64,000 nt of DNA from Chryseobacterium ginsenosidimutans (lineage in GTDB: Bacteria > Bacteroidota > Bacteroidia > Flavobacteriales > Weeksellaceae). Every line of letters begins with the position of its first letter. The first letter of the stretch is position 1. Position numbers and translations under genes: made by a program. Under the pieces are notes generated by a model that was not told the DNA's origin, ran no database searches, and saw only the letters and a program-made list of their open reading frames with translations. The DNA lies in NCBI RefSeq assembly GCF_030823405.1, contig NZ_JAUSXC010000001.1:2091001-2155000 (forward strand), written 5' to 3'. Below are positions 18,063 to 26,781 of the stretch, piece by piece.

Positions 18063-18135
18063 TAAATTCTCTCCTGTATTGCAGACTTTTGTACAGAAGA
18101 AAAGAATTTTTGGCTTTAAAAATTAAAAAATCATT

Positions 18136-20508
18136 ATGTATAAATTTCTCATTGTAATATTTTGTCCGGTTTTGCTGTTTTCCCAAAAAAACAAAATAGA
18201 AGGTACGATTACCAATATACAGAATGAAAAACTTCCTTTAGTTTCAGTAGAAATTTACAATACCCAAAATAAGCTGCTTAAAAACTTAACGACGAATGAG
18301 AATGGCGTTTTTGTACTGGAAGGAATTACCGAAAGTAATGTGAAATTGATTATCAGAGATTTGGAATATGCTCAGCAGGAAAAAAATCTGAATCTGGAAC
18401 AGCACAATGAATCTTTGCATATCATTCTTAAAAAAGATATTCAGGACATTCAGGAAGTGGTGATGACGAAGCAAAAACCATTGGTGAGGAGAAATATAGA
18501 CCGATTAGAATTTAATGTAGAAAACAGTAATATTTCTTCGCTCAATGCTTGGGAAATTCTAAAAAAAACTCCCGGAGTTACCTCTGGAAATGATGTTTTG
18601 GCAATAAAAGGAAGTCAAAGTATTTTGGTGACGATCAATGATAAAAGAGTAATGCTCACTGGTGACGAACTGAAAAATTTATTAGAAAATACGCAAGGCG
18701 ATGAGGTGAAATCTGTAGAAGTTATTACAAATCCTCCGGCAAAATATGAAGCTTCCGGCAGCGCGGTTCTCAATATTGTCATGAAAAAAAATAAAATAGA
18801 AGGATATCGTGGTATTATTACTTCAAAATATATACAAACTCAATATGCAAAAGGGACTGCCGGAATTTCTCAATATTATAAAAAAGATAAACTCTCCGTA
18901 ATGGGAAGCTATTATTTAGGAAGCGGAACATACTATCGCGAAGGTACAGATTATGTGAATTATATTGAAGATCAAAAACAATGGATCAGTACAATGAACA
19001 GAAAAGATCAGAACAAGAGCCAAAATACAGTAAATTTTAATCTGGAATATGAGATTGACAGCCTTACCAATGTGAGCCTAAATTATTCCGGTTTTTTTAG
19101 TCCCAGATCTTTTGGAACATACAATGTACCGACCCTGATCTATAACAATCAGAATGAAGTAGAATCTAATTATACGACAATTAATGATCATCATTCCAGA
19201 GCTATTAATAATTCTTTAAGCTTCCAGGCAGACCGAAAACTGAACAGTAAAAGCAAACTGACATGGACAAATTATTTTGCGGGAAATAATGCACGGAAAT
19301 ACCAAAACGTTTTCACCTATCTCAATTTTGTGAATCAGCCGCCTGCAGAAAATAATTTTGTTACCGATAATAAAAGTGATGTACAGTTATATTCTACGCA
19401 GGCAGATTATCAATGGAAAAATGAAAAGTGGGAAGTAGAATCCGGTGGAAAATACAGTTTTGTAAAAACCAACAGTCAACTCATCTTTTCGGATAATGAA
19501 AATGGAGAACTGCAGTATCGTGGCGATAAAAGCAATGTTTTTGATTACAAAGAACATAATTTTGCGCTTTATTCTTCATTATCATACAATCCCGGAAAGT
19601 GGAATTTCAAAGCCGGATTGCGAGCTGAAAAAACTGATCTGGAAGGTATCGTTTCTGAACCTTTTGAAATCAATAAAAACAATTACTGGAAATTATTTCC
19701 TACATTCTATGTTCAATATACGACAACAGACAATCATCAATTTGGGTTGTCGTATGGAAAACGCATCAGCAGACCGTCATACTCCTGGCTGAATCCTGCT
19801 AAATCCTATTATAATCTGTTTTCTTATTTTCAGGGTGATCCGAAACTGAAAGCCACTATTATTCATAATCTTAATTTTACCTACACGTGGAAAGAATGGA
19901 ATCTTGACTTCTATTACAGAAAAGAAATTTTTCCGTCGATGGAAATTTCTTATCAGGAACCGAGTAACAATAATTTAATTTATCATTTTACCAATATTGA
20001 AAAAGGGCAGGCTTATGGCTTAAGCTTGTATAAAAACTTTCAGATCAAACCTTGGTGGAGCCTTAGTTTATCTGAAAACCTTGAGCACAATGAAAATTAT
20101 TTTATAGGTATTGACAATGTTCTCTATAAAAATAAGGTCTGGAACTGGGTTTCAGATGTATCAACAAGTTTCACTCTTGACAAAAACAGTGACTGGAAAT
20201 TAGAAATTGGTCACCGATACAATTCACCATCTATTCAGGGAACCTTTAGAATTTCAAGTTCTTCGTCTGCCTATTTGGTCATGAACAAAAAGTTTTTAAA
20301 TAAAAAGCTTGAGACCAGTCTTGTTTTTAATGATATCTTCAGAACTTCAGGTGAAAAGGTAAGCACCAAATATGCCAACCAGGATAATTATTTTATAGAC
20401 TACCGAGATACACAGAGTGTTTCTTTCTCTGTGAAGTTTAATTTTGGAAATCAATCGGTAAAAAATGCAAAAGCGATTAAAAAAGCTGCTGAACAGGAGA
20501 GGATGTAA
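18136..20508 (+). CDS. Outer-membrane beta-barrel protein with carboxypeptidase-regulatory domain
   Basis: A 790-residue outer-membrane protein related to TonB-dependent receptors (outer-membrane beta-barrel family). Signal peptide residues 1-17 (VIFCPVLLFSQ), then a carboxypeptidase-regulatory-like domain (~20-95, IEGTITNIQNEKLPLVSVEI), a plug-like domain (~110-220, ALEILKKTPGV-type segment and a VEVITNPPAKYEASG motif), and a large barrel with aromatic-rich alternating strands ending in FSVKFNFG. It has no SusD partner. Divergent from a two-component system whose probable boxes lie in its promoter, so it may be induced by that system in response to an envelope or metal signal. Substrate unknown. 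Confidence 0.88.
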   Translation: MYKFLIVIFCPVLLFSQKNKIEGTITNIQNEKLPLVSVEIYNTQNKLLKNLTTNENGVFVLEGITESNVKLIIRDLEYAQQEKNLNLEQHNESLHIILKKDIQDIQEVVMTKQKPLVRRNIDRLEFNVENSNISSLNAWEILKKTPGVTSGNDVLAIKGSQSILVTINDKRVMLTGDELKNLLENTQGDEVKSVEVITNPPAKYEASGSAVLNIVMKKNKIEGYRGIITSKYIQTQYAKGTAGISQYYKKDKLSVMGSYYLGSGTYYREGTDYVNYIEDQKQWISTMNRKDQNKSQNTVNFNLEYEIDSLTNVSLNYSGFFSPRSFGTYNVPTLIYNNQNEVESNYTTINDHHSRAINNSLSFQADRKLNSKSKLTWTNYFAGNNARKYQNVFTYLNFVNQPPAENNFVTDNKSDVQLYSTQADYQWKNEKWEVESGGKYSFVKTNSQLIFSDNENGELQYRGDKSNVFDYKEHNFALYSSLSYNPGKWNFKAGLRAEKTDLEGIVSEPFEINKNNYWKLFPTFYVQYTTTDNHQFGLSYGKRISRPSYSWLNPAKSYYNLFSYFQGDPKLKATIIHNLNFTYTWKEWNLDFYYRKEIFPSMEISYQEPSNNNLIYHFTNIEKGQAYGLSLYKNFQIKPWWSLSLSENLEHNENYFIGIDNVLYKNKVWNWVSDVSTSFTLDKNSDWKLEIGHRYNSPSIQGTFRISSSSSAYLVMNKKFLNKKLETSLVFNDIFRTSGEKVSTKYANQDNYFIDYRDTQSVSFSVKFNFGNQSVKNAKAIKKAAEQERM

Positions 20509-20713
20509 TTGCAACAACAGTGTTTAATAAATAACAATCTATCTACACAACAAATAAAATATTTTCATAAACTAAACCCATAAAAACGACTGGTCTCACA
20601 ATTTTAAATATTTCATTGTGGGAATTTTGCTTGAAAATAGTATTTGTAAAAGCCAAGATTATCACCTAGTTCAGTGCCTGGGAAATGTCCCGTCTGCAGT
20701 CATTTCATAATAA

Positions 20714-20968
20714 AGAAAAAATCGGAAAGAAAGTGAATTATCACCTCTTTCCGGTCTTGTACCCACAACCGAAGAAGTATCGAACCATTTAGTGGCAGAT
20801 TTGGAAAGGATTTTAAAATGTTTTTGGGTAAATAAAAGATTATATAATCCTGAATCACAATATATTATAACTGTAATTGGCTTTCTATCAATACTGTACG
20901 GTAGTAAGCCTACAATCTTTTTAAACAATCTTGTAAAAATAAGAAGGATTTTAAACCAAAAATCATAA
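20714..20968 (+). pseudogene. Gene remnant, copy 1 of a duplicated coding fragment
   Basis: A stop-to-stop frame without a start reads RKNRKESELSPLSGLV then TTEEVSNHLVADLERI and continues to a stop at 20966. The same peptide, with mostly synonymous or conservative differences, occurs at 46981-47097. Conservation at the protein rather than the DNA level shows that both derive from a coding gene. I do not recognise the family. The copy has no start codon and no promoter that I can see. Confidence 0.45.
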
Positions 20969-21062
20969 GCAATTCCGAAATAGTATTTTCTGCTTAAGTT
21001 TTTAACCAAAAAATATTCTTTAGAATTTATTAATTTTAATAACAAATTTGCATTTTTGTTTT

Positions 21063-21962
21063 ATGAAAACCTTTAGTGATTTAACGAGCTATAATAAATA
21101 TCTCAATCTTCCTTCCCCTTTGCATCCGTTGATGGACAGTAGAGTCTGCAAACAGGCGATTCCCAATTTCCCCCAGACGAGTGATGAGATTCAGGTTAAT
21201 TTGTTTAAAATTTCGCTAAAGAAAAATTTCACAGGAGATATTAACTATGGGCAGAATAAGTATTACACAGAAAATGGATTGATGCTGTTCAGTGAGCCGG
21301 GGCAGGTTGTTTCCTGGGACAGCCTGACATTCTGGGACGGATATGCATTTGTTTTTCATCCTGATCTGCTCAAGCAAAATCCTATTGCCGGCAAAATTAA
21401 CCAGTATAAATATTTTAGTTATGAGATCAACGATGCGTTGTTTATGACAGCTGAAGAAGAAGAAATAATTACCTGGCTTTTTACCCGGATTCATTACGAG
21501 CTGCTCGAGAATAGAGAACACGCAAGTATAAATATTGTACTTTCTTTACTGAATGTGGTTCTTTCCTATTCTGAAGCTTTCTATGAAAGACAGTATAAGG
21601 ATAAGGCAACGAAAACCGTTTCAATCGCCGAAAAGGTAAAGCATCTGATGCAGAAACATTATAAAGACTTTTCAAAACCTGTTGCTTCGATTCCTACAGT
21701 TTCTGCTGTTGCGGAGGAATTAAATTTAACTCCTAATTATCTGACTGATATGATCCGTGCAGAAACAGGGAAAAGTACCATTACTATTATTCAGGAGTTT
21801 GTTGTTGACCAAGCTGAAATATTATTGCTTCAAACGGATATGAATATAAGCGATGTAGCTTATCAATTAGGTTTTACAAACTTGCCCTATTTTTCGAGGT
21901 TTTTTAAAAAGATCAAAGGAATTTCGCCAAGTGAAGTCCGAAGCCAAGCGCATAAAAATTAG
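21063..21962 (+). CDS. AraC-family regulator (first of three related ones in the island)
   Basis: A 299-residue AraC regulator. The N-terminal half (residues ~1-180) starts with PLHPLMDSRVCKQ and is of the same type as in the AraC genes at 23716 and 30297, which share the HP...C motif, a FEPGQV/KPRQI-like strand and a FDYEIN/FSYEIN segment. The C-terminal HTH pair covers ~195-299 (VSAVAEELNLTPNYLTDMIR; MNISDVAYQLGFTNLPYFSRF followed by FKKIKGISPSEVR). The ATG at 21063 is preferred over an upstream in-frame codon 15 nt earlier because it starts the conserved part. It precedes a hydrolase gene with the shared 28-bp operator. Confidence 0.92.
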   Translation: MKTFSDLTSYNKYLNLPSPLHPLMDSRVCKQAIPNFPQTSDEIQVNLFKISLKKNFTGDINYGQNKYYTENGLMLFSEPGQVVSWDSLTFWDGYAFVFHPDLLKQNPIAGKINQYKYFSYEINDALFMTAEEEEIITWLFTRIHYELLENREHASINIVLSLLNVVLSYSEAFYERQYKDKATKTVSIAEKVKHLMQKHYKDFSKPVASIPTVSAVAEELNLTPNYLTDMIRAETGKSTITIIQEFVVDQAEILLLQTDMNISDVAYQLGFTNLPYFSRFFKKIKGISPSEVRSQAHKN

Positions 21963-22055
21963 TTTTTAGATAGAAAAAGCAGCAAATATTTTTGAAGCTA
22001 ATTGTTTATAAAATTAAACATCTGAGATTATTTATCTTAATGATACTCGTAAATA

Positions 22056-22113
22056 TGTGCTATTTTTTAGCTGATATAGCTTATACAGGAGGCATATAAT
22101 CGCCATATTTTTG
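22056..22113 (+). promoter_or_regulatory. Shared AraC-type operator (site A) with -7 element, upstream of hydrolase gene
   Basis: The 28-bp element at 22056-22083 starts TGTGCTAT and carries AGCTGA in its middle; a -7 element TATTTTTG lies at 22106-22113, 22 bp further on. The 5' neighbour GTAAAT-ATGTGC is shared with the sites at 25926 and 31276. The gene start at 22241 is 128 nt downstream, a rather long leader. Confidence 0.6.
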
Positions 22114-22240
22114 TATATCAGATTTTGAAGCAATAAAAGATATTCTTTCTAAAAAAAGTCATTGTTATTTTAAGGAGGACTAAGTGTTTTATGCAATCTC
22201 TTTTGTGAGAATCTGTTAATAATTTATCATAAAAAATGTA

Positions 22241-23572
22241 ATGAAAACAGATCAATCATTAATGAAAATTATCACTGGGACCTTTAAAATTTTATTACAG
22301 ACTCTTGTTTTACCTGTACTACTTCTGATTATTTATGGACTAAGTATTTACATCACAAGCGGATATGGCCAGGGAAAGCTGGCGGCAGCAATAAGCATTG
22401 CTCTTGCTTTGCTGTTACTTGTTTTTGCAAAAAAAACAGGGTTACTCAAAAGTAAAGTTAGATATATTAGTTTTTTATTAGTAACAGCTATTTTCGGGGT
22501 TTTTGTAGTTTACACCATTGTTCCCGTAGCATCATCTGCAGTACCCACTGAAGAGAAAGATTTTGTAGGAGTATCAACTCGATACTGGACTTTAAGTACC
22601 GGTAGCCATATAGCTTACTATAAACTTTCGGCAGCCGATCATAGCCAGAAAAAAGAATTTCCTATTATTTTTCTCCATGGCGGACCGGGAGCATATGTAC
22701 GACAAATAGACATTGATTTTTTTTCGGAATTTACGAAAGATGGTTATGATGTATATCTCTATGATCAGGCCGGAAGCGGAAGAAGTGGCCTGCTCAACAA
22801 ATCGAGTTACTCACATCTGAGAAATATACAAGATGTTGCAGCAATTATAGATATTATAAAAGCTAAAAAATATATTGTGATCGGTCAATCGTACGGAGGC
22901 TCTTTGCTTGCTCATCTGTCGGCCAACGAAAAAACAAGTAAAAGAATTGATAAAGCTATATATGCAGAGCCCGGTGTAACACTTGAGAGCGCAGTTCCAG
23001 ACATTCAAAAAAGTTTTGCAAAATCTCTTCCAGTGGATGTTGGTGACGTATCACTGCCCATCAGGCTGATGATTTCTATATTGATTGACCCGAGAGGAGA
23101 ATTTGCTTCACAGAACGAAATTGTGAACTATCCTGTCGGCCATCCCAAACTTATTCAGAGCTTATTTTCTGAGGCCTATCCAAAAAAAGACAGTGCAAAA
23201 ATACCTAAGGTAGATGTTGGGATAATCAATTTTTCGGCCAATACGATCATCAGTTCAGAGGTCACAAGCTACATGCCAAAAAAACAGTTAGCCGAGAAAT
23301 ATAGGGAGTACCAGGTGCCGTCAATGCTTATGCTTGGTGAGAGTTCCTATATAGAACGGAATGGACCGCTGGATCTTTTGTCAATCAATCATAATATCAA
23401 GAGAGTACAATATTTAAAGGGAGTAGGTCACCTATTGTGGAATGGCCTTGGCAATAGCAACCAGAGGGCTAAACAGGTAATCGATGATTTTTTGAATGAC
23501 CATAATTCGACAAATCCGAATTACCCCAGAACAAAAGCCGAGGTTGCTGACTTTTATAAAAAAAGACTTTAG
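22241..23572 (+). CDS. Membrane-anchored alpha/beta hydrolase (proline iminopeptidase-like)
   Basis: A 443-residue protein with three N-terminal membrane helices (about residues 15-38, 46-63, 73-97) followed by an alpha/beta-hydrolase domain. The oxyanion motif HGGPG is at 146-150, and the nucleophile elbow GQSYGG puts the catalytic serine at 217; the late His is in KGVGHLLWNG (~residue 393). HGGPG plus GQSYGG is the pattern of the S33 prolyl aminopeptidase group. The membrane anchor is unusual for that group. It has its own AraC-type operator/promoter at 22056-22113 and is followed by a strong hairpin terminator. Confidence 0.85.
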   Translation: MKTDQSLMKIITGTFKILLQTLVLPVLLLIIYGLSIYITSGYGQGKLAAAISIALALLLLVFAKKTGLLKSKVRYISFLLVTAIFGVFVVYTIVPVASSAVPTEEKDFVGVSTRYWTLSTGSHIAYYKLSAADHSQKKEFPIIFLHGGPGAYVRQIDIDFFSEFTKDGYDVYLYDQAGSGRSGLLNKSSYSHLRNIQDVAAIIDIIKAKKYIVIGQSYGGSLLAHLSANEKTSKRIDKAIYAEPGVTLESAVPDIQKSFAKSLPVDVGDVSLPIRLMISILIDPRGEFASQNEIVNYPVGHPKLIQSLFSEAYPKKDSAKIPKVDVGIINFSANTIISSEVTSYMPKKQLAEKYREYQVPSMLMLGESSYIERNGPLDLLSINHNIKRVQYLKGVGHLLWNGLGNSNQRAKQVIDDFLNDHNSTNPNYPRTKAEVADFYKKRL

Positions 23573-23655
23573 AGGGAGGTTATCTTAAAGATTGATTATT
23601 AAAAGATAAAAAACATGCATTGATTTTAAATATAAGAAACTAAAGGAAAGGAAAT

Positions 23656-23697
23656 GGTATTGTTTAGAAATACAATTAAATTATTCTAAACAATACC
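23656..23697. terminator. Hairpin between convergent genes
   Basis: GGTATTGTTTAGAA (23656-23669) and its exact complement (23684-23697) make a 14-bp stem with a 14-nt AT-rich loop, located between the stop of the hydrolase gene and the stop of the convergent AraC gene. It probably ends transcription in both directions; there is no long T-run. Confidence 0.6.
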
Positions 23698-23715
23698 TTA
23701 ATTTCATCATTGATG

Positions 23716-24618
23716 CTAATGTTTTTCTTTGTATTGAAGAGGTGTTGTGCCTGTTATTTTCTTAAATAATTTGATAAAATAGGAGGGACTTTCAAATCCA
23801 AGATCGTAGGCTATTTCTGAGACATTGTTCCCTGAGCTCAGTAACAGATTCTTGGCTTGGATTACCAGAAAAATATGTATATGTTCCAGAGCTGTTTTCC
23901 CTGTTTCTTGTTTCAGAAGGTCACTGAGATAGCGGCTCGAAATCAGCAGCTCACCAGCCAGGTAACTTACAGTAGGAAGACCACGATCTATATGAACTTT
24001 AGATTCAAAATATTTATTCAGCGCAGCCTGGAATTTTTTAACGATATGCCCCGAGACATTATTGCTTCTGTCCATAAACTGTCTCTTATAAAAACGGTCA
24101 GAGTATTTCAAGATAGAATCAATATGGGAAAGAATGATTTCCCGGCTGAACTCATCTGAATTGTCTTCGTACTCTTTTCTGATCTTTTCATAGAGTTCCC
24201 ACATAATGATTTCTTCGTTGGGAGAAATGTGTAGTGCTTCATTGATCTCGTAATCGAAATATCCATATGTATTTATTTGTTCATACAGACTATGTCCAAA
24301 CAGATAATCTTCGTGAAAAAAGATGACAAAGCCTTTTTCAGCAAACTGTACATTGCTTACTTCAATGATCTGCCTTGGCTTAATGAAAACAGCAGAACCA
24401 TTATTGTGATCATATTTCGTTTTTCCATATAGAATGTGGCCGGATTTTATTTTTTTTAGAGCAATCATATAAAAGTCCCCAGTAAATCTGTCTTCACCTA
24501 CCGAATAGGTCATCAACTCTTTGCAGGTCATCAGGCTCAACTGTGGATGCTTAGGGGGATCAAACCCACTTTTTTGGTGTAGTTCGGGGATGCTGTTGTA
24601 ATGGTTTATATTGCTCAT
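23716..24618 (-). CDS. AraC-family regulator (second of three related ones)
   Basis: A 300-residue AraC regulator most similar by eye to the gene at 30297: both share PPKHP/APEHP near the start, YDHNNGS, KPRQIIE, FFHEDYL/MIHEDYL, EYSREIILSHI and SSILKYS/AQRFYKRQF. HTH region ~200-300 (LPTVSYLAGELLISSRYLSDL; NNVSEIAYDLGFESPSYFIKL followed by FKKITGTTPLQYK). On the minus strand, convergent to the hydrolase gene and downstream of the enoyl-CoA hydratase-like gene, from which it is separated by a terminator hairpin. One of three candidate regulators for the five-site regulon. Confidence 0.92.
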   Translation of the reverse strand: MSNINHYNSIPELHQKSGFDPPKHPQLSLMTCKELMTYSVGEDRFTGDFYMIALKKIKSGHILYGKTKYDHNNGSAVFIKPRQIIEVSNVQFAEKGFVIFFHEDYLFGHSLYEQINTYGYFDYEINEALHISPNEEIIMWELYEKIRKEYEDNSDEFSREIILSHIDSILKYSDRFYKRQFMDRSNNVSGHIVKKFQAALNKYFESKVHIDRGLPTVSYLAGELLISSRYLSDLLKQETGKTALEHIHIFLVIQAKNLLLSSGNNVSEIAYDLGFESPSYFIKLFKKITGTTPLQYKEKH

Positions 24619-24731
24619 AAGTTAGTTTGGACATTATTAATTGTTATAGAATTCATCAATCGGATTCTTATATGCTCGTATAAATAGATTTCATTATTTT
24701 TTTACTAATCTGCAATAGTATTACTAAAAGA

Positions 24732-24760
24732 AAACAGCCTTTCCCATTGAAAGGCTGTTT
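24732..24760 (-). terminator. Rho-independent-type hairpin downstream of the truncated oxidoreductase stub
   Basis: AAACAGCCTTTC, loop CCATT, GAAAGGCTGTTT: a perfect 12-bp stem. It follows the enoyl-CoA hydratase-like gene and its truncated downstream neighbour on the minus strand and carries short A/T tracts on both sides. Confidence 0.75.
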
Positions 24761-24793
24761 ATTCACACTTAAAAACCTTCTAGAGATACTTTT

Positions 24794-24886
24794 CTAAATG
24801 TTCTGTATATAATAAATTGTAGTATTTAAAACGCCCTCTGCAATTTGCGGCCATTTGATGTGCCCGCTAATGATGAGTGCTTTCAT
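24794..24886 (-). pseudogene. Truncated N-terminus of a flavodoxin-fold NAD(P)H oxidoreductase
   Basis: The ATG overlaps the last base of the preceding stop (TAATG), typical of translational coupling. The 30-residue frame begins MKALIISGHIKWPQIAEG and LNTT, the start of flavodoxin-like NAD(P)H dehydrogenases (MdaB type, LIISGH phosphate loop), then ends at a TAG. Intact members are about 190-220 residues. The rest of the gene has been deleted up to the terminator hairpin. The original operon was therefore hydratase-like enzyme plus reductase. Confidence 0.55.
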
Positions 24887-25689
24887 TATAAATACTTGCC
24901 AAGATTTAGTTCAACATCGCTATACGTTTGAAGACCCTGATCCAATAGTTTTTTGATTCTGGTTCTTGCTTCCGGCTCTGTAAGCGATGCAAAAAAACGT
25001 GTTTGAGTTTCCATTATATGATTATTTTTAGGAATTGTAACCCTCTCGTTCATGATTGATTTAATGGTTGAGATAATCTTTTTATCAAAAGAGTCGATTC
25101 TTTCTGCTAAATTTTCTACGAAGGCATCCAGTTTATCATCTGGAAATGCACGGTTTACCCATCCGTAAGCTGCCGCAATGTCTGCATCAAAATCGTCACC
25201 GCTAAGGATAATTTCCAAGGCTCTTGCTTTTCCGGTCAACAGGTGAAGCCTTTCAAGTCCGCCTCCTCCGGGAAATGAGCCAATTCCTATTTCCGGTTGT
25301 GCAAAAAATGCTTTTTCCTTACTTGCAAAACGCATATCGAATGCCTGGATAAACTCGCTGCCCAGCCCTCTTGCTCTTCCTCTGATAGATGCAATACTTA
25401 CAAAAGGTGCTTGCTCCAGACGTTTCGCCACATCAGGCCAGGAGATCGAAAGCCCTGTTTCTCCAGTTCCTTTTGGAAACTCAAAGATATTTACCAATTC
25501 TGCGTGAGCCACGTAGAAATCAGGATTTGCGCTTTCAAAAACCACTACTTTAAGGTTTTCGTTTGCTTCAAGTTCCTCCATAAGTGTTCTTAGCTGAACA
25601 GAAAATTCAGGATCGAAAACGTTCACTGGCGGGTTATTAATTACTATTTTCCAGTAACCTTCTGTTTTTTTTTGTGTCGTGAAAATCAT
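24886..25689 (-). CDS. Enoyl-CoA hydratase/isomerase (crotonase) family protein
   Basis: A 267-residue crotonase-fold protein. NNPPVNVFDPEF and LKVVVFESANPDFYVAHAELV (split around residue 45-65) form the first half of the CoA/oxyanion site; the second oxyanion segment is RARGLGSEFIQAFDMRFAS and GIGSFPGGGGLERLHLLTG with ALEIILSGDDFDADIAAAYGW. The usual catalytic glutamates are not both obvious (GSEF and PEIGIGSFPGG), so it may act on something other than a standard enoyl-CoA. A possible -7 element (TATCTTTG) lies on the minus strand at 25783-25790. It lacks a clear copy of the shared 28-bp operator. Confidence 0.85.
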   Translation of the reverse strand: MIFTTQKKTEGYWKIVINNPPVNVFDPEFSVQLRTLMEELEANENLKVVVFESANPDFYVAHAELVNIFEFPKGTGETGLSISWPDVAKRLEQAPFVSIASIRGRARGLGSEFIQAFDMRFASKEKAFFAQPEIGIGSFPGGGGLERLHLLTGKARALEIILSGDDFDADIAAAYGWVNRAFPDDKLDAFVENLAERIDSFDKKIISTIKSIMNERVTIPKNNHIMETQTRFFASLTEPEARTRIKKLLDQGLQTYSDVELNLGKYL

Positions 25690-25925
25690 TATAATATATA
25701 TTAATTTGTTTGAAGCATAATCATTGAAAAGCCATTTGGTTATAAAATAAATACTTGACTTGAATTTACCTGCTTATTTATTCAAAGATAAAGCAACGGG
25801 GTATCGTCCTTTAATACGAATCAAGGAAGTTCTTGTCCAATTCTCTGATTTTTATTTCATCAAACAAAATCCTTCTTTTAACAGGCAATTAATATAGAAG
25901 CTCTATAATTTACTTTTCGTAAATC

Positions 25926-25983
25926 TGTGCTATATTTTAGCTGAAATGAGCTATAAGCAATGAGTGTTGCAGGTCTAACTTTG
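25926..25983 (+). promoter_or_regulatory. Shared AraC-type operator (site B) with -7 element
   Basis: The 28-bp element (25926-25953) holds two direct half-sites, TGTGCTAT at 25926 and TGAGCTAT at 25947, exactly 21 bp apart (two helical turns), as AraC monomer sites often are. The -7 element TAACTTTG is at 25976-25983, 22 bp past the element. The ATG of the downstream gene is at 26026. This is the best-formed of the five sites. Confidence 0.7.
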
Positions 25984-26025
25984 CTTCATCAATAAATAAC
26001 AACAGTAACAAATACAAAAGCAATT

Positions 26026-26757
26026 ATGGACGACCTAACAAAAGAATTACTCGACAAAGTTCTTAAAGCTCACGGAATTGAAAATGCATCAAAATTCCAA
26101 AATGTAAAAATAAATACCCATATAGGAGGTGCCGTTTGGGGAATAAAAGGATATGACAAAGCATTGGAAGATGTTGTATTTGAAGCATCACTTACTGAGC
26201 AGCGCAGTACCTGGACCAATATTTTCAGCCGCGGATATACTTCATCTTTTGAGCCGGGAAAGGTTGAACTGTTTGACGAGAACGGTTCTCTGCTTGAAAA
26301 TTTGGAAAATCCACGTGCTTCCTTCAAAGGACATACGGTAGAAACATCTTGGACAAGATCACAGTTGATTTATTTTTCGAGCTATGCAACCTGGAATTAC
26401 ACTACTGCGCCTTTTAATTTTTTAGTACCGGGCACAGAAATCAAAAAATTGGAATCCTGGGACGAAAACGGTGAGACGTTGGAAAGACTGGAAGTCATTT
26501 ATCCGGAAGGTTTTGCTACACATAGCAAAAGACAGGTGTTTTATTTCGGAGTCGATGGTCTGTTGAAAAGACACGATTATTGGCCCGATGTGCTTGGAGG
26601 TTCATCAGCAACTCAGGTCATCGAAGATTACAAGGAATTTGATGGCATCAGAACAGGAACAAAAAGAAGAATTTATGTGCTTAATGATGAGGATAACACT
26701 TATAGCAAAGACTTTGTATTGGTTTCTATCGACATTCTCGACGTACAGTTTAAGTAA
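26026..26757 (+). CDS. Conserved protein of unknown function
   Basis: A 243-residue soluble protein without signal peptide or membrane segment. It is rich in beta-strand-like stretches with many aromatic residues (for example FSSYATWNYTTAPFNFLVPG, then LERLEVIYPEGFATHSKRQ) and could be a beta-sandwich or barrel; alternating strands and the phrase DGLLKRHDY recall LolA-type or lipid/hydrophobe-binding folds, but I cannot assign a family. It is the first gene of a likely three-gene unit with a CMD-like protein (24-nt gap) and an alpha/beta hydrolase, expressed from the site B promoter. Confidence 0.8.
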   Translation: MDDLTKELLDKVLKAHGIENASKFQNVKINTHIGGAVWGIKGYDKALEDVVFEASLTEQRSTWTNIFSRGYTSSFEPGKVELFDENGSLLENLENPRASFKGHTVETSWTRSQLIYFSSYATWNYTTAPFNFLVPGTEIKKLESWDENGETLERLEVIYPEGFATHSKRQVFYFGVDGLLKRHDYWPDVLGGSSATQVIEDYKEFDGIRTGTKRRIYVLNDEDNTYSKDFVLVSIDILDVQFK

Positions 26758-26781
26758 AATATTCCAAAAAACAAATATCCT

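Noticed and set aside
20671..21045. 124-codon minus-strand frame
   Set aside because: It is antisense to the gene remnant at 20714-20968 and reads as low-quality protein; the conserved frame is on the plus strand.
25783..25860. Possible shared operator in front of the crotonase-like gene (minus strand)
   Set aside because: Only about 12 of 28 bases agree and TGTGCT is missing, although a -7 like TATCTTTG is present; kept only as a promoter hint.
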